Of a stretch of 64,000 bases of DNA, positions 25,401-34,936 are shown in pieces; position 1 is the stretch's first letter; each line of letters opens with the position of its first letter. Under the pieces are notes generated by a model. The model saw only the letters and a list, made by a program, of their open reading frames with translations, was not told the DNA's origin and searched no databases. The translations under genes and the position numbers were made by a program. The DNA is from Siderastrea radians (taxonomy: Eukaryota; Cnidaria; Anthozoa; Scleractinia; Rhizangiidae), in the NCBI GenBank assembly GCA_964017195.1, contig OZ024895.1, positions 21,143,034 through 21,207,033 on the forward strand, read 5' to 3'.

Positions 25401-27072
25401 AGCAAGTCTGGGAGGGCTAACATTGCACCGAAAAGAACCTTGATTCTGCTTCACTTCAGTTTCTGTCCCTACAAAAATAAGAACAAAGCTTGTTCAGCAT
25501 AGTGTATGTTTTCATATAAAAAAAACTTCTTTCTTTACTTTATTGAGCCTGTGGTGGACCGGGATTATAGTTGTGTAAGTGCCCCTGCTGACTTTGAACG
25601 TGAACAACTTTTTGTAATATACGAGCAAATGCCACCAAACGTTGTAACTTTTCCTAAAATTTATCCAAGAATTATTTGGTAAGCCTACCATTCTTCAAAA
25701 AATTTGATGGAAGTCAGGCCATGGCAGTCACATCCGTTCAGTTACGAGCAGTGTTTTTTCAGAATTTTGAATTTTCCTGTTTTTACTGAAAAAATTTTAA
25801 ATTCATGGCGGTAACCTTTTCATTCAAAGATCATTGATTCAAATTACTTTTCAGCCAACAGTTTTGGTGGTTTCCTGAGGTTTGGGAAAAATCAAGAAAT
25901 CCAAGATGGCGGAACCAAGATGGCCACCGTTTGGAAATCATCACGTAATTCCCACCTCATGTGAAGTCATCAAGTCATGTTAGGGACCTCAAAAGAAAGA
26001 TGTTTGGCCATACTATGTACCGTCGTTTTGTTGTCATAGTTTTGAGGTATGTGTGGGTCCCAAAGTGTTACCCCCTCCCCCCCAGGCTAATTATTCCCTG
26101 TAATGAAGTGGGGTGTTGTGTCGAATTAGTTAAGTCTCGTGCGGGCGCATGTACCTCTCATTTCTCCAAGCTTGCCCTCGGTGTTGTCTTCATCTGCTCT
26201 CCGTTTCTTTTGCATACCTGTTAAAACAAAAGCCGAACATTAACGAGGTTGCTTGTCACCCTTTAAAAGCTGAGTGGGTAGAGAGGATGGGACCCCTGCG
26301 GTCCAACTCCGCTAGCGAAAACATCCTGGTACGTATCTTTTATATAACATTTACTAACTGCCGTGCAGGTAGACTTGGTAAGGAATCATGCCTTGCCTGC
26401 TCTCGGCAAGTACAAGATATTTTTTATAGTACCTTTCATCCCTTCCAGTCTGTTTTTGACGTTGTCGTCATCTTTTTTCCACTCCTTCAGCAGCTCTTTA
26501 TAGTGCTCCTCCGTGTCAGGATCCATTGACTCAGTCTTAAGCTGACTGATGGCGTTCCAATAACTCGATCCAGCTCCCAGTCCTATGAGGGCATTGCTGA
26601 TATCTTGCCAGTAGGTGTTAAATGTTTGATCGTCTACGGAATCCTGTCTGGCATTCCAATAGACATTGTCCCTGTAGAACTTCACCCTGGCTATGTTAGC
26701 TTCAATGCTCATATCGGAAAAAGATGGAAGAACGTCCCAGCTTCCAGTACTGGCGGGAGGACTCAAGTCACATATATTCCTTAGCAGCAACATCAAAAGC
26801 GTGATGTCAAAGTGTGCTGATGATACAGCTGAAGAGACAGAGGGATACAGCTTTCTCCACTGTGTAGGACTGAGAATTCTCTTCTTTTTAAGTGACTGCA
26901 GTGTAGGATGTACTGGAGGACGTATCAAAACTTCAAACAGTTCTGCTGGGGGATGTATATTGTCAAACGTGTCTCTTAGTGCCTCCCATCCCACATCCAC
27001 CAAAAGACGACAAAGGCGGGCATAATTAGTTTTATCTTTGGAGGAGACGACTGGCGGTTGAGCAGAAGCCAT
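14871..27072 (-). CDS. NLR immune receptor: HEPN_DZIP3 - nucleoside phosphorylase - NACHT - LRR (six exons)
   Basis: Spliced model on the minus strand: 27072-26433, 26217-26155, 25468-24797, 23574-23386, 22387-22286 and 17359-14871. This gives 4,155 nt, about 1,384 residues. Every junction is GT/AG and every intron is phase 1, so the frame stays open throughout. The start ATG at 27,072 follows an in-frame TAA six bases upstream. Domain order: HEPN of the DZIP3 type (residues ~1-214), charged linker, PNP_UDP-type phosphorylase/nucleosidase (~255-515), helical linker, NACHT (~635-800), winged-helix region, LRRs (~1,060-1,330), poly-Asp tail. Known family role: cytosolic sensors whose LRRs detect a ligand and whose NACHT oligomerises to activate the N-terminal effector. 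The related phosphorylase domains in other immune proteins hydrolyse ATP/dATP. The ligand and activity of this protein are not known. An additional 5' non-coding exon is possible. Confidence 0.8.
14882..14943 (-). repeat. Trinucleotide tract coding for the poly-Asp tail
   Basis: GTC/ATC units on the plus strand read as GAC/GAT on the coding strand and add more than 20 Asp codons just before the NLR stop at 14,871. Confidence 0.9.
17855..19190 (+). repeat. Left arm of a long inverted repeat in NLR intron 5
   Basis: This arm matches 21,060-22,206 in inverse orientation at roughly 85-90 percent by eye. Matched landmarks: CGACGAAAGGGCGATTTTGA (right arm) with its complement near 17,965; CGGCTGCAAATTTTACGGTTC near 18,520; TGTCTTAGGCAAACGTGAGATAA near 19,165. 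It is wholly intronic with no recognisable protein. Confidence 0.85.
21060..22206 (-). repeat. Right arm of the intronic inverted repeat
   Basis: Complement of 17,855-19,190, with small indels (arm lengths 1,147 versus 1,336). The spacer 19,191-21,059 is unrelated DNA with a (GATT)n-like tract at 19,382-19,433 and no gene. A transcript of the NLR gene would contain both arms and could fold into long double-stranded RNA. Confidence 0.85.
22286..22387 (-). CDS. NLR exon 5: helical linker
   Basis: The acceptor is CATCCTTAG (22,390-22,388) and the donor is TGAAG|GTCAGT (22,285), 102 nt, phase 1 on both sides. It encodes [20 protein letters not shown] followed by [13 protein letters not shown]. 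The heptad-like I/L/V spacing and the many charges suggest a short coiled coil between effector and NACHT. It sits only 80 bases from the right arm of the intronic inverted repeat. Confidence 0.65.
22553..22795. mobile_element. MITE-like element in NLR intron 4
   Basis: It starts CTGGGGCCCGTTTCTCG and ends, inverted, with ..CGGGACGGGCCCCAG. A further CTTTTCGGGCCCG block near the left end recurs inverted as CGGGCCCAAAAAG near the right. Non-coding. Confidence 0.5.
23386..23574 (-). CDS. NLR exon 4: C-terminal part of the phosphorylase domain
   Basis: The acceptor is CGTATTTCAG (23,577-23,575) and the donor is CATCAAG|GTAGGT (23,385). It continues the domain in frame: [10 protein letters not shown], then [13 protein letters not shown], then the helix [18 protein letters not shown]. 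In MTAN-type enzymes the matching strand reads roughly (I/V)R.(I)SD.AD, and the Asp of SD is the general acid. Here it reads VAGYGD, so that Asp appears to be Gly by simple alignment. An open frame continues past the donor to 23,192 but reads as low-complexity linker and is probably intron. Confidence 0.75.
23880..24320 (+). other. Intronic AT-rich stretch with poly(A)-like end
   Basis: NLR intron 3. The text ends in AATAATAAAAAAATC and a run of A, which could be the 3' end of a retrotransposed sequence. A plus-strand reading near 23,885 ([15 protein letters not shown]) resembles RT C-termini only weakly. Confidence 0.3.
24448..24670. mobile_element. MITE with about 65-bp terminal inverted repeats (NLR intron 3)
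   Basis: The left end ACCCAGTGTCCTCAGGCTTC... to ...CTCTGGGGTAATGGA returns inverted as ACCCAGAGTCCTTAGGCTTC... from 24,670 back to about 24,605, with a short spacer holding a GATTTTTT repeat. Non-autonomous; superfamily not determined. Confidence 0.75.
24797..25468 (-). CDS. NLR exon 3: nucleoside phosphorylase/nucleosidase domain, main part
   Basis: The acceptor is TTTTTGTAG at 25,471-25,469 and the donor is GAAG|GTAAGG at 24,796. It encodes residues ~235-458. Superfamily marks in order: [13 protein letters not shown] near the start, FVYFGSMGG, then [15 protein letters not shown] (glycine/serine loop), [10 protein letters not shown], and IAVETEGEG at the end, equivalent to the V-E-x-E motif of MTA/SAH nucleosidases and AMP nucleosidase. 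The fold cleaves N-glycosidic bonds of purine nucleosides or nucleotides. The E..E pair is kept. A MITE (24,448-24,670) lies in the following intron. Confidence 0.8.
26155..26217 (-). CDS. NLR exon 2: 63-nt charged linker
   Basis: The acceptor is TTTTAACAG at 26,220-26,218 and the donor is GAGAG|GTACAT at 26,154. The exon is phase 1 at both ends and encodes [20 protein letters not shown], a basic then acidic linker. The KKRR run could be a nuclear-localisation-like patch, but that is speculation. It is the only open reading that joins exon 1 to the phosphorylase exon in frame. Confidence 0.6.
26433..27072 (-). CDS. NLR exon 1: HEPN_DZIP3-like domain
   Basis: Residues 1-213 plus one base. The exon carries the pattern I associate with the N-terminal HEPN of DZIP3-like proteins: [14 protein letters not shown], then [31 protein letters not shown], then [11 protein letters not shown] and the helical [21 protein letters not shown] RNases use an R-x4-6-H pair; here the matching stretch is RDNVYWN, with Asn where His is usual, so nuclease activity is doubtful. 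The donor is AAAG|GTACT at 26,432. The start is fixed by the upstream in-frame stop. In cnidarian NLRs such a domain stands where DEATH or TIR domains do in other NLRs. Confidence 0.75.
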
Positions 27073-29600
27073 GAATTAAACTGGTTGCCTCAAAAACTAC
27101 AAAATTAAGAATTTGGCTGGTTAGTTACTTGAACGTATGTAGGCAAACGTGTCACGCTCTGACGAAGAATAAAAGAGAGACCGGGGAGATGCAATGTCAT
27201 GGTGGATATTCTACAAACCGGAAACGACGATTTAACACAATATTTCGGCTTTTAATTCGCCAGAACCATCATTTGGCATATTATCATAACAACCAAGATA
27301 CCAACTTTAGGTTACAGACAAGGTGTTGTATCATTTGGATAAAAAAGAGAATAGAGAAAGAGAACAGGAAAAGAAGAGCGCTTCATGGGTATTCACAGTC
27401 TCATGGGTTCGAATCCCCTTTAAGCATCATTTCCTGCAATGCTTCATCCGCATTTCATAGATGCACATTAATTCAGTTGTCACCATACAAATGACCAGCT
27501 CCCAGTTGGCTTGATAGCTGGTTATTGTAAAAGCGCTGCACCGGTATCGCAGGGTAATGGGTTCAAATCCCATTCAAGCTTGAATTTTTTCCAGGTTCTT
27601 CTTTTCAACTAAAACTGATGGTCGTCATTATGTTGTCATGGTATTTGGCATGGTATGGGTGAGACGATCAAGGCAGTTTCAGTGATACTAAGGAATTTTT
27701 AATTAAGTAGATTAAAATATTGCTTACCTTATTTCAAAAGCTTGTTGAGTTTCTTTCCCCATCAAACGAAGAAAACGGGTTCACAGCAGGGACAGGTCAC
27801 TCAAAATTTATTCCTGAAATTTGCCGAAATAAAGTACAGTTGATACAAGATCTAGTTTTGAAGGACTTTTGAGGGGAAGTGAGGCTTAATTAAGAGAGCC
27901 TTGGAATTGTAAATTCACTCCTCTAAACATTTGTCTAATTTTGAAAACAATTTTCTTTCACTGCATACAATATTGCTTTAATGCCAGCTGGAAACAGTCT
28001 TGGAGACTAAATTGCTAATATGGTTGCAAAAAAATATTCGTGAAAGCGAAACATGGAAAAACTACGTGGGGCGGGGGAAGGAACAGAGGTGACAAAAGCA
28101 TGACAGAGGTATTTCAAAATTTTTGCGCCGAGCTCATGAATTTAATTTAAGGTTATGTTGCACAGCAAGCAAAGCTTTCCCTTTGCGCGGAAACCTCCTA
28201 AGAGATATTGCCAGCCACCAAGAACAGCCGCTTACTTCATAGATTCCTGCAATGAGGCAACTTATGAAAACACTGAAAAGCGTTCGTAAAAGAAGCACGT
28301 TTTGAGGTTAGAGCGTACCTTTACGAACTACCTACAAAAAAACCTTTCTTACAGGCCTAAACAATTTTGCAGTTGACGAGACAATTTATGAAGCGACAGA
28401 AAACTAAAAACTCTAGAAACAAACCCTAAAAGCCCGAAAAATTAATGACGAATGAAGGACACCAACACGGCGGACCCATCCTATAAGGTTTGCAATTTTC
28501 AGACCCATAAACTGTTCTAGTTGTTTCCGGCTTTTTATCTGCTGTTTAGCTCATTCGTTTCTGAATCTTGTTCATGCATTCAAACCCATTTTATCACATT
28601 GAGGAAAATCGCACCTCTTTCGTTATGATCCAGTGCAGTGCTGGATTAATTCACTTCGCAGGTAGGCAAAATTGAGAGAGGCGATTTCTTTCCTGCAATA
28701 TTAATATTGAAATAAACATCGAATTAGTTTGATGAAGCGTTCGATCGTGGAATGGAGACTGGAGAGACGAGGAGTTGCAAAGTATAATAGTTTTCGCTAA
28801 ATGATATAAAAATGAATAATTCAGTTTATAAGAAAAGTAGCACAGCCATTTTTGCTTCAGTTCAGTCAAAAAAGTTGTCGAGTTTAAATGACGCTTCATG
28901 CAATATATCAGGAAGCAGTTTAGAAGTTCACACAAACTGGGAGCTCAAGATTTCAGCCAGTTTTCACATTTTAGGTTTCCCTAACCCGAAACATTAATAA
29001 CTGGCTGAAAAGGGCTTGAAAGGCTTCTGATCTGGCATATAAGCTTTATGGACTATGTACAGTTGTCATTTTTCGTTTCCTGCGGATTAAACTAGCGACC
29101 AAGGTCCCTTACAAATCTTTATTTTGCCACTAAACTGGACTGTTCATGAGCCTGGTTTCACAACTAGTCAAGCGTATTGGGAGAGAAGATAGAACACGCA
29201 AATGATTTGTAATCGAACTGGTATTGAATGCAAGTAAGCAATAAAAATACGTACACTGGCTTGTAGTAATATATAACAAACAATTGCAACACTGCTTCCT
29301 TTTGTAATTTCTATTTTGCCCCACAAGGGTCAAGCAGAAGCACTTCCTTTGTCGCTTGAAAGAAATTGTTTCTCAAAACAAATGATTCCGAGTTCCGCTT
29401 TCGCTTTAGACCTCGTCATCGTAGTTACTTACTTGCTTAGAAAATATATAAAATATCTCACCGTTTATGTTAACTAAAGCTCACTGACATCTACAAAGAA
29501 ATGATTTCATATACAACTCACTTTTATTTTAGCCTCTATGGGTGGTTTTGCAAAGCGATCGCTCAATTGTCCTTAATTACGTTTTACATTTTTATAAATA
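27073..29600. other. Upstream region of the NLR gene, no gene seen
   Basis: Contains the SINE at 27,494 and otherwise unremarkable AT-rich DNA. No TATA box or other core promoter was recognisable immediately upstream of the NLR start codon. Confidence 0.5.
27494..27610 (+). mobile_element. tRNA-derived SINE
   Basis: A-box-like TTGGCTTGATAGCTGG is followed by a perfect T-arm: stem ATGGG (27,557-27,561), loop TTCAAAT, stem CCCAT (27,569-27,573). A T-rich tail with TTTTTTCCAGGTTCTTC follows. No acceptor stem or full cloverleaf pairs, so it is not a working tRNA gene. A second B-box (GGGTTCGAATCCCC) at 27,404-27,417 suggests an older neighbour copy. Confidence 0.55.
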
Positions 29601-29606
29601 TCTTAC

Positions 29607-29709
29607 CTTCTTTGACAGTCTTGATTATTGAGTTGAGGAGATGCAAATCGCTTTGAACTCGGCAGAAAAGCATTAGACAGAGGACCTTAAGGGGCGACTG
29701 TATCAGCCT
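29607..29709 (-). CDS. Orphan exon-like segment
   Basis: The minus strand has acceptor TATTTTTCAG (29,712-29,710) and donor GAAG|GTAAGA (29,606) around 103 bases open in one frame, beginning LIQSPLKVLCLMLFCRVQSD. A degenerate relative lies near 34,560-34,680. It could be an upstream exon of the NLR gene or a fragment of a paralogue. No domain recognised. Confidence 0.25.
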
Positions 29710-30307
29710 GAAAAATAAACATTCAAACGAACATCAAACGAAAATCAATTGTGAATGGTGACGTCACGTAAAATTGTCGCTTCCTTTTCCTGCGTGACCT
29801 TGGAAGAAAAATCAACAAGGAGATAAAGCCTGTTTTCACAAACAGAAATAATATTCAGCAGAAATACGTAGTTTAAATCGCACAGCGATTCCGGCTGCAT
29901 TTCAGAACAGTGGGTAAACGGGATGAAACGCGTTCACTGATTAAAAATTGTTCTGTGAAGAATCACGAAATCAAATTAGAGAACACAACCACTTGGTACA
30001 ACAAATTCAAATGGTCACAGTTTATATACTTTGTACGTAAAGGTTGAAAGAAAGTTCACAATCGATAGCAAACAGCAAAACCAAATAGCAGATCATAGAT
30101 TCTTGAAATAGTACTAGAATCACAGAAGTTTGGAACTGAAATAGTTTGAAATATGCTAATTAAGTACAATCTAAATAGAACAATCATTTTACAGTGGAAA
30201 ATCTATATACTCATAACAAACCCCCATATAACGAAGAACGGCCCCGGCATAGCGAACGATCAGTTTCTCAGCCCAGTCATAGTGAAAATGTATGCAAAAT
30301 GTGTGTT
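29710..30307. other. No feature seen
   Basis: AT-rich unique-looking DNA without recognisable gene or repeat. Confidence 0.5.
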
Positions 30308-30344
30308 GTCACAAATGGCATAGTCTAAAAGCTGGACTGGACTC

Positions 30345-30413
30345 TGGACTTGACTCTGGACTCTGGACTCTGGACTCTGGACTCTGGACTCTGGACTCTG
30401 GACTCTGGACTCT
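30345..30413. repeat. 7-bp tandem array, left foldback arm
   Basis: About nine TGGACTC units. The inverted partner array (GAGTCCA) is at 32,629-32,712. Confidence 0.95.
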
Positions 30414-30916
30414 GAGATATGTATGATATATGTTCGAAACGTCTTCGGTTTTTTCCGGAAATCTTCGGTAATCGTCGGCAAACTTCGGAATTCTTCGGAA
30501 AACCACCGAATCTTCATCCATTTTCTTTCATTCCCGTGATGTTTTGAGAACTTTCAAAACATCACTCCTACCCTAACTGTACTCGAGGGAGGCCTTGCGA
30601 TTTCCTATACTTTATTTTTTTTTCGCTTTCTGAGATGCAATCTGTAATAGAAATGTAATAAAATCGTGCAAAATAGACTAACCTCGAGAGATCTCCTTAA
30701 ATTTGAATGGAAACTTTTCGACATAAAAACGAAAAGAAGGGAAGAGAGGAAAATGCAAAAAGGACGGAGTATAGCAATGAAACAAAACAATGGGAGCCTA
30801 TTCCCGAACTCCTACTAGGAGGCCTTTATATCAGCGATATTCTCGCGGCTCCGATTTCACTTCTGCGAACGCACGTGTGCTGTTAGTCCGGTTTAGTTAG
30901 GAAGATTTTTTAAAGA

Positions 30917-31097
30917 ATGGACAAGCGAAGAAGCTATGCCGAAGTGGTATCTGGAAGTGGTAAGTCTTTTCTTTATAATTATTTGCGCATCTTACGGTAT
31001 TTGACTTCCATTTGGCTAGCGGTGGCACTTTCAAGTTATACAATGTGTCATAATTTCTTTCAGAGTCATCTTCAGAGTCATCGGTCATGGAGGGCGA
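30917..31097 (+). CDS. Two-exon mini-gene inside the foldback cargo (partial)
   Basis: Exon 1 (30,917-30,959) reads MDKRRSYAEVVSGS and ends at a perfect donor G|GTAAGT. Exon 2 (31,064-31,097) follows acceptor TTTCTTTCAG, is in frame, reads ESSSESSVMEG and ends at donor CGA|GTAAGT. No later exon was found in the cargo, so the open frame is a fragment. It may be the 5' part of an element gene or a captured host 5' end. The basic-then-serine/glutamate composition identifies no family. Confidence 0.45.
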
Positions 31098-31140
31098 GTA
31101 AGTGACTTCTTTACATCATTGATTTAACCTAAAATTAAAA

Positions 31141-31555
31141 GGTCAAACTTACTAGGAAATATATTCCTAGGGAAATTTATAACGCTAAGAAATTGTATAG
31201 GGAACCTGGTATATCTACTAGTGATGGATAAATGCAAACTTTGGTTCACCGAACAGCCATAAATTATACCTGTACCAGGTAGTGTGTTTGCCGGCAACGC
31301 CCCAAAAATGATCGGAATGTAGCACGCGGTTGGTCATTTCACGGACAAAGGTCCAGCTTACTAGGAAATTCCTAGAGAAAATTATAATGCTAAAAGGTTG
31401 TATAGTGAAACTGGTATGTCTACCAGTGATGGATAGATGCAAACTTTGGTTCACCGAACAGCCGTAACAATTTCCTGTACCAGGTAGTGTGTTTACCGGC
31501 AACGCCCCAAAAATGATCGGAATGTAACACGCGGTTGGTCATTTCACGGACAACT
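31141..31555. repeat. 205-bp tandem duplication in foldback cargo
   Basis: The block with TACTAGGAAAT, ATGCAAACTTTGGTTCACCG and CCCCAAAAATGATCGGAATG occurs twice with period 205 (for example 31,300 and 31,505) and few differences. Non-coding. Confidence 0.9.
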
Positions 31556-32737
31556 CTTGGTTTTATTTAAGGCTTCGTGTACCAGAAATGATGTAACCTT
31601 TCAGGAACGTTTTTTTTCATTATGTTTGGTTTATAATGGCGTTGATGTTATCTTACTTCGTCTCTTCATAGCGATTTTTACCATTTACCTTGTGTTAAGA
31701 GGAAATGCCACTATGTCTAATGCTCAATAAATATGATCCGGATGTTGACGCAAATTCTTTTATCTTGGTACACGTAATCTAGGGCCCTTGTTTAGGTTCA
31801 CGGTGAAGTTGGTTTTATTATGTTTTTTATTATGTAAATCGGCAGTCGAAAGACTTGCTTACAAAAGGAGGAAACATATCGAGCTCCATCGACACGAAAC
31901 TCACCGTTTCAAAAGGGGCTAATTTTTACGCATTTGACTGAACTCAATGTCAACAAACGGTGCCAAAGCTCAAACACGCTTTAACGGCACTTTATAAAAC
32001 CAAGACAGTCATTGCAACAACAATCCTTTCTTAAAAGTCACATACTTGTCAGTACAAAAATATTAAGAGGCTACATTATATAAATGTTTCCACTGTTAGA
32101 AGTCGTGCAGGCCTGTCGCTCCTTGCTACTCCCCACCTTAACGAGTGGTCTATTTTCCACTAAAACACTTTTGTCTATATATCGCTGAATATGAAGGCCT
32201 CCTAGTAGGGGTTCGGGAATAGGCCCCCATTGTTTTCTTTCATTGCTATACTCCGTCCTCGTTGCATTTTCCTCTCTTCCCTTCTTTTCGTCTTTATATC
32301 GAAAAGTTTCCATTCACATTTAAGGAGATCTCTCGAGCTTAGTCTATTTTGCACGATTTTATTACATTTCTATTACAGATTGTACCTCAGAAAGCCAAAA
32401 AAAAATAAAGTATAGGAAACCGCAAGGCCACCCTCGAGTACAGTTAGGGTAGGAGTGATGTTTTGAAAGTTCTCAAAACATCACGAGAAGGTCGTGCGAT
32501 TTTTTATTAATGAAAGAAAATGGATGAAGATTCGGTGGTTTTCCGAAGAATTCCGAAGTTTGCCGACGATTACCGAAGATTTCCGAAAAAACCGAAGATG
32601 TTTCGAACATATATCATACATATCTCAGAGTCCAGAGTCCAGAGTCCAGAGTCCAGAGTCCAGAGTCCAGAGTCCAGAGTCCAGAGTCCAGTCCAGTCCA
32701 GAGTCCAGTCCAGGTTTTAGACTATGCCGTCACAAAT

Positions 32738-34936
32738 ACACTTCGTTGAATCGGGGCTCCACTGATTGTAGCGAGATTATCAGTCTGTCAGACCTTATTT
32801 CGCGATCTTCAATGAGGGTACTTGAAACTTAAGCCAGATGATAACACGATGCTAATGTAACAAAGCGAAGACATCAACAGCAATCTTGCCGTTTTAACAT
32901 AATTTTAAAACATAATTAGATAACAGTTTTTGATAAATCAAATGACTCATTCCCTTAGTAACAATGGCTCGACAGTAACAGTAATCTTTAAAATCAATTA
33001 TATAATAAATTAAGCGTTCCTTTGTGATATAAAAAGACATAACGTGAAAAAAAAAAAAAAAAAAGAAAGAAAAGGACTTCATACTTTGGTTGACGACTCG
33101 CGCCGAAAGTAGAGGGAAAAGAAACAGACTGAAAACAGCGGTAGCTGAGTATCTGATCCTACTGATCGAAGTACAACTGTTCCTTTGATTCTAGCTCCGT
33201 AGCGGAATAACGTCTAACGCTACTGATCTTGTATGTCGTCGTTTTGTTGCATAGGCTGCGTGAAAAAGTGGGCGTCGTAAGTGCCAATAACGATGACTAT
33301 TTCCTAGCGGAAAAAATGCCACAGCTGAGATAAGTGCGAAAAATTGCGAAATCTATCGTTGCTTTCAAACTAAAATCACGTACTTGACTTTTTACTGGGA
33401 ATTCTTAAAATAACAACAGCCGGAATGACGCAATTCTGTGCTGAAGGTCAATAATCGGCCCTGTAGAATAAGAAGGCAGTAGAAGTACCCGTGCTGGTTT
33501 TGAATATCAAAGAAAACGAATTTTTTTTTTTTTTTTTTGCAGTCTTAATATTCTAGTATATCCTATCACCAGCCATGGCCTTTCCTGAAACCCAATGTTT
33601 CAAGGAGTTCGCGTGACAGCGAAGAGAGAAGATTTTTGCAAAGGTCACGCAAACTGAGGGACAAATCACGCAACTCTCTGATGCCGATCAATCGTTGGCC
33701 CTCTATTGCACAGAGGGGTTGAACATACTTTTGCTAGTTTTAACAAGCTTTCTTTTTCAATCTACAAATTCTAGCATATCCGGTCTAAAATTCAACGGTT
33801 TCGAGATGTTCCCGTACCAAATGGATCGGAGTTCACGAGTTAAATTCCTACTAGAATATTTCCACCGGAATGTTCTTGTATTTCTCATCTTTGATTTTTA
33901 TTAGCGCTTTATGCTCACTTGTTATCCTTATTTATGACCCCAACCTGTAAAGAGAATTCGAGTTCACTAGTCCAAATTACTTCAACAACATTAAAATGAG
34001 AAAGAAGAAGAGTAACAAAATTGTCTCTCCAAATAAACAAATTCTTACTTAAATTAATTTGCTATTAGGACAGAGGATTATGACAGTCAATGGAAGAACT
34101 GCTGACGAAACCAAGATGTAAGGCAAAATTAATGAACTGTTCTCATAACACACAAAAAGTACAGAACACTGGTCCTCGTTAAGTTTTGACTCGATTATTA
34201 TTAGTACCTCCTTTGAATTTGTCTTGCAAATTTAGAAAAAATCTGTCCACTGCAAATAAAAATCAGCTGACACACAAATGCACGACAAAAGTCTATGTAT
34301 TATATCTTTTAAGACCGCTACCGCTTCAGCAAAAGACGAAAGCAATTCTCAGAGATCTTACAGAAGTACCTCCCGTTCCGCTTGATAGACATGGTTTCTC
34401 TTTGTAAATCAGTATCTTCTGACTTCCGCTTTCTCGAAAAATCTTCATTGCAATTTACGTCAGCTAAAACTCATCAACATGTACAAAGTAATAAAAATTA
34501 ACTGCACTGCTATGAAAAAGATTATTTTGCAGACTGACTTGCGTTTCACATATTTATTAAATATCTCGATTATTCAGCGCACTGGATCAGCTGGATGGAC
34601 ATCACTTCGACTGATGTCAGCGAAAAGCCACTTCCACTATATTGTGAACCTGAAGAACCGACTGTATCTCTGAAAAATAAACGTTGAAGCCAACATTGGC
34701 TGATACTGACCAAAATGATATTGTAAAGCGTTTGAGCCCTGCGCTTTAAGCCTCGCAAGTAAAATCTCAACCCCCCTCCCCCTCCATTCCCACTTTGGCC
34801 TGCTATAAATCTTCTAAAACTATCAAATGACGAAAGCAATTCTCAAGGATCTTACAGAAGAACCCAGTTCCTGTCCCTTTTCCAAGAAATACGGTTCTCT
34901 TTATAAATAACTCGTGCCGGATCCGCTTTCGGTTGA
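32738..34936. other. Gene-free stretch
   Basis: No gene seen. It has an A-tract at 33,045-33,063, a T-tract of about 20 at 33,520-33,538, and at 34,400-34,690 a degenerate relative of 29,390-29,720. Confidence 0.5.

Larger units (their letters stand above)
30317..32728. mobile_element. Complete foldback-type transposon (2,412 bp)
   Basis: The element begins GGCATAGTCTAAAA and ends TTTTAGACTATGCC. It is flanked by the 9-bp direct repeat GTCACAAAT at 30,308-30,316 and 32,729-32,737. The arms 30,317-30,842 and 32,177-32,728 are inverted copies, each with a tandem array of 7-bp GAGTCCA units near the outer end. Long arms built of tandem repeats and a 9-bp target duplication are hallmarks of Foldback elements (Drosophila FB, sea urchin TU), linked to the Mutator superfamily. 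The cargo 30,843-32,176 has no transposase. Confidence 0.88.

Noticed and set aside
27494..27575. Functional tRNA gene
   Set aside because: A and B boxes and a T-arm are present, but no acceptor or anticodon stem pairs and a SINE-like tail follows.
30345..30413. CRISPR-like or satellite array
   Set aside because: The 7-bp units have no spacers, and a mirrored array at 32,629 shows they belong to foldback arms.
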